Shown one piece after another: positions 1-7,419 of a DNA stretch of 12,968 nt (positions are counted from its first letter, which is position 1; every line of letters begins with the position of its first letter). Source of the stretch: JACPLA01 sp035291905 (GTDB taxonomy: Bacteria > Bacteroidota > Ignavibacteria > UBA10030); assembly GCA_035291905.1 (NCBI GenBank), contig DATDRF010000054.1, forward strand, positions 1 through 12,968. Reading direction: 5' to 3'. A model generated the notes under the pieces. That model saw only the letters and a program-made list of their open reading frames with translations. It was not told the DNA's origin and did not search any database. The translations under genes and the position numbers were made by a program.

Positions 1-2820
1 GTGATCCTCATGACGATGACCATTCTGACGCTCAACCTCCTTACGCGCATCGAGGACAACAACTCGGAAGCGTCGGCCGCTATTCCGGCGTTGAACGGCA
101 TCCAGCGGCTCAGCGTGATCCTCAATGATGCTCCCGACGCAGCGAATGAATATGCTCTCAATGGCAGTGAGACCGCCTTCGCACTCTATCATTCCCTCGC
201 GCGGGAGGCCGGAAGGGTCATTGCTGTCGCACGGGAGAATCTCCCCGATACGCTCTTGGCAGGCCAGCTGAAAATCGTCGGTGAGGACTTCGCTCAATGG
301 GTGTCGAATACCGGCGACAAGAAGGTACTCCTTGGCGAGAATCGTCTCAGAAATGCGAATTTCGACAAAGATTTTACGGCCGTGTGCCGTCTTGAGAACG
401 AAGCCCAGCTTCTCGCGAACGCAAGAACCAACCTCCGGGTGGTGCGGCAGCAAGTGACGGTGCGTCAGTCTCAAAGCGTCGCGGATGCCAAGATTCTAAG
501 CAGCACCACAGCCAAGTTCATTGGCATCATCAATATTGTCATCATCGTTTTCGCAGTCGCACTGGGTTTCGTGCTGACAGGATCGATCACGAACCCCGTC
601 CGCCTCCTGAAAGAGGGAACACAGAAGATCATGGAGGGGAAGTACGAGGAGATCAAGCTCCATCGCTCCGACGAGCTTGGCGAACTGGCCGGCGACTTCA
701 ACCGCATGTCGGTCATGCTGGGGAACAACTACACGCGATTAAGTGCCTACTCGGAGTTGGTGACGGCCTTGAACAGCCATGTTGAGATCCAGGAGGTGGA
801 AATCAATAGTCTGAATCTCGTCTGCCATCATTCCGGGGCCAACGTGGGGGCGCTGTATCTTTTGAACAAACAGAACGACCTCCTCGAGCTCGCCGCGGGT
901 TATGCACTCCGCCAAAACGGACGCAACCATCAATATGCCCTTGGCGAAGGAATTCCCGGCCAATGTGCAAAAGAACTTCGCACGCTGGAAATCAGCGATC
1001 TGCCCCCTGACGCGGGTTTTAATCTCGATACGGGATTGGTGGAAGTTGCCCCCAAGAATACGCTTGCAGTTCCCATTCTGTTCCAGGACCGCCTTCTGGG
1101 CGTGCTCGTCCTTGGTTCCATGCAGCCCTTTGACGAGCTTAAGAAGGAGATTATCCATAACTCCGTGCCGCAAATCGGGGTTGCTCTGACCAACGCGAAA
1201 AACAATGAGGCGGCCCTTGCCCTCTCGCGCGAGATCGCATTGAAGAACGAGGAGTTGAATAAGAAAAATGCTGAGCTCGAAAAGGCCTACCGGGTCAAGT
1301 CCGACTTCCTTGCAAGTATGTCCCACGAACTTCGGACACCCCTCAATTCCATCATCGGATTCAGTTCGGTCCTTCTGGGCCCGACGAGCGACCCGCTTAC
1401 GCCGGACCAGCGTATGGCAACCGAGAAAGTTCTCAAGAACGGAAAGCACCTGCTGCAGCTTATTAACGATATCCTTGATTTCTCGAAGCTCGAGGCGGGC
1501 CGGATGACGGTGAGCGTCGAAAGCGACGATGTTGCCAATATCATCGCCAATACCGTCATGACAATTGAAATGCTGGTCCAGCAGAAAGGACTTGCCCTCA
1601 AACAGGAATTGCAGCCTGATTTGCCGATGATGAAGACGGATATTCTGAAGGTGAAACAGATCATTGTGAACCTTCTGAGCAATGCAGTCAAGTTCACTGA
1701 AAAAGGAGAGATCGTCCTTTCGGTGCGCCAGGTGCAGACGGGAGTCGTTGCATTCGCGGTGAGAGATTCGGGCATTGGGATCGAGGAAAAGAACCATCGT
1801 TTGGTCTTTGAGGAATTCCAGCAGATCGACAGCAGCCATGCGAGGAAGTACAAGGGAACAGGGCTGGGACTCCCCATTTCCCGTCGCCTCGCGAGGATGC
1901 TCGGCGGGGATCTCACTGTCGAAAGCGTGTTCGGAAAAGGATCCACGTTCACTCTGACCGTGCCGGTCGAATTCATGCCCGACAAATCGAAGGAAGTCCC
2001 TGCGCCCGCACCGCTTACGTCGGTCGGTATGAGAAAGATGGAAACCGCTCCCTTGAAGCAGGCGATCGCTCAGACGGTCGGCCCTGAGGCAGGAACCAAG
2101 ATCCTCTGCATTGATGATGATCCGGACGCCCTGCAGATCCTTCGATCCTACCTCGTTCCTGAAGGATACAGCGTCACCGTTGCACTGTCTGGCGACGAAG
2201 GACTCAAGCTCGCGAAGGAGATCAAGCCGGCTCTGATCACTCTCGATATCATGATGCCGCAGAAGGACGGATGGCAGGTTCTGCGGGAACTGAAGCGGGA
2301 TTCTGAGGCAAAAGAGATTCCCGTCATCATTCACTCAATGATTGACAACAAGCCGCTCGCGATGTCTCTCGGCGCTATTGACGTCATGCCCAAGCCGGTG
2401 GATTCACAGCAGTTCCTAAAACGCGTACAATCTGCCGTAAAGACCGGCGATGAATTTGTTCTGGTCGTGGATGACAATAAAGATTACGCAAATGCGCTGA
2501 AGCAACAATTGGAGCGGGAAGGGTACAAATCAGAGGTTGCCAACAGCGGCGAAGAGGCGATGGAGATTCTCAAGAAAGCGAAGCCGGCGCTTATTTTCCT
2601 CGACGTTGTCATGCCCGGCATGGATGGATTCCAGGTTGTCCGCCAGCTTCAGGCAAGCGAGGACTGGAAGAAGATCCCGGTGATCATCATGTCGGGAAAA
2701 GAACTGACAAACAACGAGCGCGATATGCTCAATTCCTATATCAAAGATGTCATGAACAAGACCGAGTTTTCAAGAGAAGCCTTGTCCAGTACGATCAAAC
2801 GCGTCCTGGCAACGGCATAA
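1..2820 (+). CDS. Membrane hybrid sensor histidine kinase (sensor-HAMP-GAF-HisKA-HATPase-REC-REC), 5' partial
   Basis: Inner-membrane sensor kinase that autophosphorylates on histidine and passes phosphate to receivers. Numbering from base 1: the protein opens inside a hydrophobic stretch (residues 1-14) that looks like the end of the first membrane helix, so the true start probably lies upstream of the window. Residues about 17-170 form a mostly helical extracytoplasmic region, followed by membrane helix 2 (173-194), HAMP (195-247), GAF (about 250-402) and a coiled-coil linker (405-438). The HisKA H-box SMSHELRTPLN carries the phosphoacceptor H442. The ATPase domain has an N-box (N557, N561), DSGIGI (D589) and GTGLGL (619-624). 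Receiver 1 (700-815) has D705-D707, D749, S779 and K798; receiver 2 (818-939) has D824/D825, D868, S898 and K920. All catalytic residues are present. The ligand is unknown. The next gene begins 21 bp downstream, so co-transcription is likely. Confidence 0.93.
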   Translation: MILMTMTILTLNLLTRIEDNNSEASAAIPALNGIQRLSVILNDAPDAANEYALNGSETAFALYHSLAREAGRVIAVARENLPDTLLAGQLKIVGEDFAQWVSNTGDKKVLLGENRLRNANFDKDFTAVCRLENEAQLLANARTNLRVVRQQVTVRQSQSVADAKILSSTTAKFIGIINIVIIVFAVALGFVLTGSITNPVRLLKEGTQKIMEGKYEEIKLHRSDELGELAGDFNRMSVMLGNNYTRLSAYSELVTALNSHVEIQEVEINSLNLVCHHSGANVGALYLLNKQNDLLELAAGYALRQNGRNHQYALGEGIPGQCAKELRTLEISDLPPDAGFNLDTGLVEVAPKNTLAVPILFQDRLLGVLVLGSMQPFDELKKEIIHNSVPQIGVALTNAKNNEAALALSREIALKNEELNKKNAELEKAYRVKSDFLASMSHELRTPLNSIIGFSSVLLGPTSDPLTPDQRMATEKVLKNGKHLLQLINDILDFSKLEAGRMTVSVESDDVANIIANTVMTIEMLVQQKGLALKQELQPDLPMMKTDILKVKQIIVNLLSNAVKFTEKGEIVLSVRQVQTGVVAFAVRDSGIGIEEKNHRLVFEEFQQIDSSHARKYKGTGLGLPISRRLARMLGGDLTVESVFGKGSTFTLTVPVEFMPDKSKEVPAPAPLTSVGMRKMETAPLKQAIAQTVGPEAGTKILCIDDDPDALQILRSYLVPEGYSVTVALSGDEGLKLAKEIKPALITLDIMMPQKDGWQVLRELKRDSEAKEIPVIIHSMIDNKPLAMSLGAIDVMPKPVDSQQFLKRVQSAVKTGDEFVLVVDDNKDYANALKQQLEREGYKSEVANSGEEAMEILKKAKPALIFLDVVMPGMDGFQVVRQLQASEDWKKIPVIIMSGKELTNNERDMLNSYIKDVMNKTEFSREALSSTIKRVLATA

Positions 2821-2841
2821 CCATACTAGGACAACGAAACC

Positions 2842-3972
2842 ATGAACCAGGAAACCAAAAAAGATCCAGTAATCCTTGTCGTTGACGATACCGAGGACAA
2901 TCTTGATCTCCTTGAGTTCGCCCTGAAACGCAAACCCGTCACCATGCTTCGGGCAACAAGCGGGAAGGAATGTCTGGCGATGGCAACCGAGAAACAACCG
3001 GATGTCATTCTCCTGGATATCCAAATGCCGGAGATGGACGGATTTGAGACCCTGAAACATCTCAAGGCAAATACGGTCACCGCCAGGATACCCGTGATCT
3101 TCCTTACGGCGCAGCGCAAGGACCCGGGGAGCATCGAAGCCGGGCTCATGCTGGGCGCCGACGAGTACTTGACGAAACCTATCGACACGGATGAGCTCAT
3201 CGTTCGCACCAAGACCCTGGTGAAGCTCAAACAGATAGAGGCAGAGCTTGAACGTACAAAGGCGGATTTCATGGCCATGTTGGTGCATGACCTGCGCAGC
3301 CCCCTTGCGGGAATCAAGGACGTTATTGAATTCATTCGAGAGCTTGAGAAATCGAAGGAGCAACTCACACCCGACCATTTCACTCTTCTGACCGCGTCGC
3401 AGGAATCGGCCGAACGAATGCTTCAACTGATCAATAACCTTCTCGATATCTCCAAATTCGAAGCCGGGAAGATTACGCTCCATAAGGAACCGGTGTCGAT
3501 TCCCCAGATTATCGACCGGGTGGTGAAACAGGTCGATTTCCAGTACAGGCAGAAGAATGTCTCCCTCCAAGTCGACATTCGCGGCGATCTCTCCACCGCA
3601 ATGATCGACGCCGGAAAAGTCGGACAGGTGATCATGAATCTGCTGAGCAACGCGCTCAAGTTCACTGCCGGCTCGGGTCACGTCCAGATTACAGCCGAAA
3701 ACGACGAGGTCAATTTCATTGGACGTGATGGGAAACAAAAGGTTGTCTGCGTTACCGTGAAGGACACGGGAATGGGAATTCCCCCGGGGGAATTGAACAC
3801 GATTTTCGAGCGGTACAAGCAGGCTTCAACGGCGAAGCGGATCCGACAGAAGGGGACAGGGCTCGGACTGGCCATTTGCAAGCTTATTGTCGAAGCCCAC
3901 GGAGGAACGATCGGAGTCCAAAGTGAGCCCGGGAAATCAACGACATTTCGATTCACGTTACCAGTTGCATAA
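2842..3972 (+). CDS. Receiver-histidine kinase hybrid (REC-HisKA-HATPase), soluble
   Basis: A 376-residue cytosolic two-component protein with an N-terminal receiver and a C-terminal kinase core. The receiver (residues 9-125) has the acidic pocket D15/D16, phosphoacceptor D59 in LLDIQMPEMDG, and K112 in TKP. A short helical linker (about 125-143) leads to the H-box LVHDLRSPL with H149. The ATPase domain has N266/N270 in NLLSNALKF, DTGMGI (D308) and GTGLGL (338-343), so it should be active. There is no membrane segment or sensor domain, so its input is probably phosphate arriving at the receiver, for example from the upstream kinase. That makes it an intermediate in a relay (inference). An AGGA sequence lies about 10 bases before the ATG. 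It starts 21 bp after the upstream kinase and ends 26 bp before the next receiver gene. Confidence 0.93.
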   Translation: MNQETKKDPVILVVDDTEDNLDLLEFALKRKPVTMLRATSGKECLAMATEKQPDVILLDIQMPEMDGFETLKHLKANTVTARIPVIFLTAQRKDPGSIEAGLMLGADEYLTKPIDTDELIVRTKTLVKLKQIEAELERTKADFMAMLVHDLRSPLAGIKDVIEFIRELEKSKEQLTPDHFTLLTASQESAERMLQLINNLLDISKFEAGKITLHKEPVSIPQIIDRVVKQVDFQYRQKNVSLQVDIRGDLSTAMIDAGKVGQVIMNLLSNALKFTAGSGHVQITAENDEVNFIGRDGKQKVVCVTVKDTGMGIPPGELNTIFERYKQASTAKRIRQKGTGLGLAICKLIVEAHGGTIGVQSEPGKSTTFRFTLPVA

Positions 3973-3998
3973 ACAAGTCATAACAAGGAATCCTACTC

Positions 3999-5066
3999 AT
4001 GGTCGGAAAAGTTCTGGTAGTCGATGATGAAGATACGCTGCGGCTGACGATCAAGACACGTCTCAGCGCGGGCGGCTTTGAAACCGATGCCGCTGTTGAC
4101 GGGGAAGAAGCAATTGAGAAGCTGAAGCGGACCCCCTTCGATGTCGTGCTGCTCGACATCAACATGCCTCGAATGGACGGGATCACCGCTCTGGGGATCA
4201 TTTCCGAGCAGTTTCCAACCACAGACGTGATCATGCTTACCGGTTTCGCTGATTTTTCGACGGCGATCGACTGCCTGAAAAAAGGAGCGAAGGATTACCT
4301 GGTCAAACCGATTGACACAACCGAGTTGATTACCCGGATGCGGTCGCTTCTCCGGGCCAGGAATTCGGAGGCCGCCCTCGATACTCTGAAGAAGAACCAT
4401 GCCTCGTTCGTTTTTGACCAGGTCATTGACGCCGCGGTGAAAATCTCAGATGCTCTGGGCATGCTGGCAAAAGGTGAACTTGGAAAGGTTACAAAGGAAC
4501 AGCAGTCAGTTCTTTCGTCCCTCAATGAAATGGCACAGGCTATCGTCACTGCCGGGATCGAGAGCATCGATCCTGTGTTTCTGACTCCGGGCGGCAGGAA
4601 GGACGCGGGGAAAGAGGTTTCGCTCGACAAGGTGCTGGGTGGCGTGTCTGAGTTCATTTCAGCCATCGCGAAGTCGAAGGATGTCGAGTTTGTTTCGCAC
4701 CTCAAGGGAAAATTGCCCTCGGTCGTATGCGAGGAAGTCAGGATGCGCGAGGCCCTCCGGTCGGTGGGTGTCGCGGCTGTCGGCATCGCGGCAGAAGGCG
4801 CCGCACTGTCCCTCGATGCGGAAAAAGATTCGGGAGACAAACTGACCATCAAGCTGACGGTGAGCAAAAGCGGAGAAAAAGGAGAGAGGCTGGCGGATCA
4901 GCTGCGGAAGCCGCTGGACTCCGTTGGCGGCCAGTTTCAAAAACTCGATGAGGATTCTCTTCTTCTCTATGCCGCCCAACGCGCTCTGGCGGCACAGGGC
5001 GGTTCCCTCTCTGTTCATTCGGAAAAATCGCAGGTTGTCTTTGAATGTTCACTTCCCAAAAAATAG
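3999..5066 (+). CDS. Response regulator with degenerate histidine-kinase-like C-terminal half
   Basis: A 355-residue protein. Residues 1-120 are a full receiver of NtrC-like flavour: D9/D10, phosphoacceptor D53 in LLDINMPRMDG, T81 and K103 in VKPID. Residues about 135-195 are helical and sit where a kinase dimerisation domain would be, but no H-box histidine is present. Residues about 205-355 follow the outline of a HATPase domain: a stretch EEVRMREALRSVG where the N-box should follow, and a C-terminal AAQGGSLSVHSEKSQVVFEC resembling the family's final strands. The N-box asparagines, the DxGxG motif and the GTGLGL loop are all missing. I therefore expect no kinase activity; it may act as a phosphorylation-switched adaptor or kinase-binding protein (inference). 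AAGGAA at 3985-3990, 8 bases before the ATG, supports the start. No DNA-binding domain is present. Confidence 0.85.
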   Translation: MVGKVLVVDDEDTLRLTIKTRLSAGGFETDAAVDGEEAIEKLKRTPFDVVLLDINMPRMDGITALGIISEQFPTTDVIMLTGFADFSTAIDCLKKGAKDYLVKPIDTTELITRMRSLLRARNSEAALDTLKKNHASFVFDQVIDAAVKISDALGMLAKGELGKVTKEQQSVLSSLNEMAQAIVTAGIESIDPVFLTPGGRKDAGKEVSLDKVLGGVSEFISAIAKSKDVEFVSHLKGKLPSVVCEEVRMREALRSVGVAAVGIAAEGAALSLDAEKDSGDKLTIKLTVSKSGEKGERLADQLRKPLDSVGGQFQKLDEDSLLLYAAQRALAAQGGSLSVHSEKSQVVFECSLPKK

Positions 5067-5105
5067 GATTGGCGAAACAGAGACCTCCCGTCTGTCGGCC
5101 GTGCA

Positions 5106-5855
5106 ATGAATATGGCATCTGACCGAGAATCTGAAATCATAACGCTCCTCTATAAATTCAAGTTTGACAACGGACTGGAAAAGGATTTTTCAATCCGTCT
5201 GGAAGGGGATTCCCTCGAACTGCTCCTCGACCAAAGGGCGAAAAAGCCGGAATGGACCAAGCTGAAGTTTCATCAGTGCGAGAACTGCCCCCTCGACAGT
5301 TCCGTTGAGTATTGTCCTGTCGCTGCCAACCTGGCAAGCCTCGTCGAGTCGTTCCAGGATTCAATCTCTTTCGAAAAGACGACGGTAACGGTCGAGACGA
5401 AGGAGCGAACCTTTATCAAAGATACGACCCTGCAGAAGGGGCTCAGCGCGCTCATCGGTATTTACATGGTGACCAGCAATTGTCCGGTGATGGACCGGTT
5501 GAGGCCCATGGTCCGTTTTCACCTTCCTTTTGCCACTTCGCGGGAGACCATTTATCGGGCCGTTACAACGTACCTCCTCGGGCAGTTTTTCATCATGCGT
5601 GCCGGGGGAGAACCTGATTGGGAACTGAAGAACCTGGCGGAGATTTACAAGTCGGTTTCTGTTGTCAACAAGGGGATCTCACAGAGGATCTCGAATGCAT
5701 CCCGGAAGGATGCCAACGTCAACGCGGTGGTGATCCTTCATTCGGTCGGAGAATCGCTTCCCTATGTCATCGAGAACGGCCTCAATGAACTCGGCCCGCT
5801 CTTTGAGGACTACATAAAGGCACTTGAGAGTCTGAATGAAACGCCCAAACCATAA
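5106..5855 (+). CDS. Conserved cysteine-motif cytosolic protein of unknown function
   Basis: A 249-residue protein with no signal peptide or membrane segment. It resembles an uncharacterised family that I recall only as a DUF (possibly DUF6901; not verified). Visible marks are HQCENCPLD with C58 and C61, YCPVAANL with C70, and TSNCPVMDRLRPMVRFHLPF with C126 and H139. Three of the four cysteines are followed by proline. The spacing C-x2-C-x8-C, with a fourth cysteine further on, would suit a metal or Fe-S site, but this is inference. The N-terminus is beta-rich (about 11-42); the rest is mainly helical. It begins 39 bp after the pseudo-kinase regulator and is likely co-transcribed with the signalling genes. 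No good Shine-Dalgarno is seen before the ATG at 5106; a second ATG at 5112 is an alternative start. Confidence 0.8.
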   Translation: MNMASDRESEIITLLYKFKFDNGLEKDFSIRLEGDSLELLLDQRAKKPEWTKLKFHQCENCPLDSSVEYCPVAANLASLVESFQDSISFEKTTVTVETKERTFIKDTTLQKGLSALIGIYMVTSNCPVMDRLRPMVRFHLPFATSRETIYRAVTTYLLGQFFIMRAGGEPDWELKNLAEIYKSVSVVNKGISQRISNASRKDANVNAVVILHSVGESLPYVIENGLNELGPLFEDYIKALESLNETPKP

Positions 5856-6068
5856 GAAAGTCACTTATACGGTTGAAAAAGAGATAAAGGTTTGCGAAAT
5901 TATGAGTGCACCGTCAGGGGGTTGGCGTCGGCAATCTCCAATGTGCCCCGGGTCACAAGCAGCGCAGATCCCGAGACGTAACATTGATATGCTTGATGGG
6001 AAGCGGTTCCATTTCCTCCCCCGCCTTGTCCATCCGCACTTCCGCCACATTCGCGAGACGGGTTCATA
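5856..6068. other. Gene-free interval between signalling and pilus blocks
   Basis: This 213-bp stretch separates the cysteine-motif gene from the PilC-like gene. Small open frames on both strands have no recognisable motifs and no convincing ribosome binding site. I see no tRNA, no factor-independent terminator and no riboswitch I can recognise. It contains the CRP-like palindrome listed separately and may hold the promoter of the pilus block. The frame of the downstream gene has no start codon between the in-frame stop at 5994 and the ATG at 6069, so the start there is not further upstream. Confidence 0.5.
5942..5957. promoter_or_regulatory. CRP/FNR-type operator candidate (TGTGC-N6-TCACA)
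   Basis: The sequence TGTGCCCCGGGTCACA is a 16-bp inverted repeat with a single mismatched pair. Its layout, two 5-bp arms around a 6-bp centre, is that of the CRP consensus TGTGA-N6-TCACA, with one deviation. It lies about 110 bp upstream of the PilC-like start codon. No well-spaced -35/-10 pair is evident beside it; TGATATGCT at 5985-5993 is a weak extended -10. Function is inferred from form only. Confidence 0.3.
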
Positions 6069-7412
6069 ATGGCTCAGCCAACCGGGTCTGAATACCGCAT
6101 CACCGCCAGAGACCAATCGGGCAAAATCATCCAGCGGTTCGTATTTGCTCCTTCCTACCTCCAGGCACGTAAGAAGGCAAAGACAATTTGCCAGTTGAAT
6201 AGGTCTGCCCTCCTGTCGCTCAAGAAAAAGAAGAATTACAATTACGCCGTACGGCGGGGGAACAAGGAGATCACGGGTGTTCAGAGCGCCTACTCGCGCA
6301 GCGAAGTAACCTCTGCCCTCGAGCGGCTCGGTTTCAAGGTAAAGTATGTCCGACCGGCGTTTGAGTTCAAGATGGCCGCATCGTCGGGAGAGATTGTATC
6401 GTTCGTCGGCACGAGCGCGAAGCTCCTCGAACAGAAAATGCCGTACACGGAAGTCCTGCGCATCATGTCCAACAACGTGCGGGACAACTACCTCAGGACT
6501 GCTCTCAAAGATATTATTCAGGATCTGAAGAACGGCGTCGACTCACGCGATGCTTTTGCCCGGCAGGGAAAAGTCATCGGTGAGCATACCGCGCTGATGC
6601 TGGGGATTGCATCGAAGAGCGGAAACATGACGTCGATCTTCCAGAGTGTCGCACAGCTTGTCGAAAGGCAAGCCGACTTCAAGAAGGGCCTCGCCAGCTC
6701 CTTGATCCTGCCGGCGGTTACTTCGCTGACACTCGTTGGAGCCATAGCATTCTATGTCGTCTATCTGCTCCCTCAGATGGCAGAAATGCTGGCGCCCATG
6801 ACATCGAAGATGCCCCCGTTGACCGAAGCCACTCTTCAGTTCAGCGCGTTTGTTCAGGCCAACATAGTGTGGATCGTGGTGTTGAGCCTCCTCGCGACCA
6901 TTGGATTCTATGTCTATATCCTTTCCCCTGCAGGAAGAATGGCGTTCCATCGATTCGTTATCCGCATCCCCTATATGGGCCGAATTTTGAGAAATACCAG
7001 CGTGGAAATTTTTTGCCGTGTTCTTGGAATCGTATACGCTTCTTCAGGAGAGAACATCGATGCCATTCGCCTTGCAGGTGAGGCCTCGGGCAATCGATAC
7101 CTCGACAAGCAGGTGAAGTCCGTCGCAGTTCCGCTGATGCTGAAGTATGGAACCGAACTCGCTCATGCCCTCGAACAGACCAACTTCTTCCCGGATATGG
7201 TTGTCTCGAGGTTCCGCACGGCGGGAGAAACAGGCGACGTCAAGGCTACGGCCACCCAGCTTGCGGATTATTATCAGATGGAAAACCAGTACGCTATGAA
7301 GAATCTGGTGAGCTTTATTGAGGTCGCAATTTCCATTATTATCATGGGCGCCCTCGTGTTCCTCACGTACCTCTCGTCCGAGACGGCCTCGATCCGCGTC
7401 GATACATACTAG
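6069..7412 (+). CDS. Type IV pilus / type II secretion inner-membrane platform protein (PilC/GspF family)
   Basis: A 447-residue polytopic membrane protein, typical in length for PilC/GspF (about 400-420) plus a little extra at the N-terminus. It is the platform on which the assembly ATPase turns to insert pilin subunits. The family shape is clear: two T2SF domains (about 109-232 and 310-432) and three membrane helices (about 212-234, 266-285, 413-435). LASSLILPAV ends the first repeat's approach to the membrane, and SGENIDAIRLAGEASGN and RFRTAGETGD lie in the second. The N-terminus appears to carry two copies of the small domain that normally occurs once (8-51 and 57-95). No strong Shine-Dalgarno precedes the ATG, but no earlier in-frame start exists. 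The ATPase gene starts 7 bp after its stop. The pilC versus gspF assignment cannot be settled here. Confidence 0.9.
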   Translation: MAQPTGSEYRITARDQSGKIIQRFVFAPSYLQARKKAKTICQLNRSALLSLKKKKNYNYAVRRGNKEITGVQSAYSRSEVTSALERLGFKVKYVRPAFEFKMAASSGEIVSFVGTSAKLLEQKMPYTEVLRIMSNNVRDNYLRTALKDIIQDLKNGVDSRDAFARQGKVIGEHTALMLGIASKSGNMTSIFQSVAQLVERQADFKKGLASSLILPAVTSLTLVGAIAFYVVYLLPQMAEMLAPMTSKMPPLTEATLQFSAFVQANIVWIVVLSLLATIGFYVYILSPAGRMAFHRFVIRIPYMGRILRNTSVEIFCRVLGIVYASSGENIDAIRLAGEASGNRYLDKQVKSVAVPLMLKYGTELAHALEQTNFFPDMVVSRFRTAGETGDVKATATQLADYYQMENQYAMKNLVSFIEVAISIIIMGALVFLTYLSSETASIRVDTY

Positions 7413-7419
7413 CACAACT

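Noticed and set aside
739..2334. 531-codon open frame on the - strand
   Set aside because: It lies fully antisense to the hybrid kinase, whose H-box, N-box, G-boxes and receiver motifs are read without a break on the + strand. The - strand translation is rich in His, Arg and Asp with no domain pattern.
2770..3738. 322-codon open frame on the - strand
   Set aside because: Antisense shadow of the receiver-kinase gene at 2842-3972; the + strand motifs are decisive.
5844..5870. ATAAG/CTTAT inverted repeat after the cysteine-motif gene as a terminator
   Set aside because: An AT-rich 5-bp stem with no T-run is not enough for a factor-independent terminator.
5836..6069. Small + strand open frame of 77 codons across the intergenic gap
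   Set aside because: It begins inside the preceding gene in another frame, has no ribosome site, and its product shows no domain or biased composition suggesting a real protein.
7318..7419. Longer N-terminus for the PilB-like ATPase from the ATG at 7318
   Set aside because: The extra 34 residues overlap the end of the PilC-like gene in another frame and are Ser/Arg/Pro-rich with no family similarity. The N-domain begins 6 residues after the GTG at 7420.
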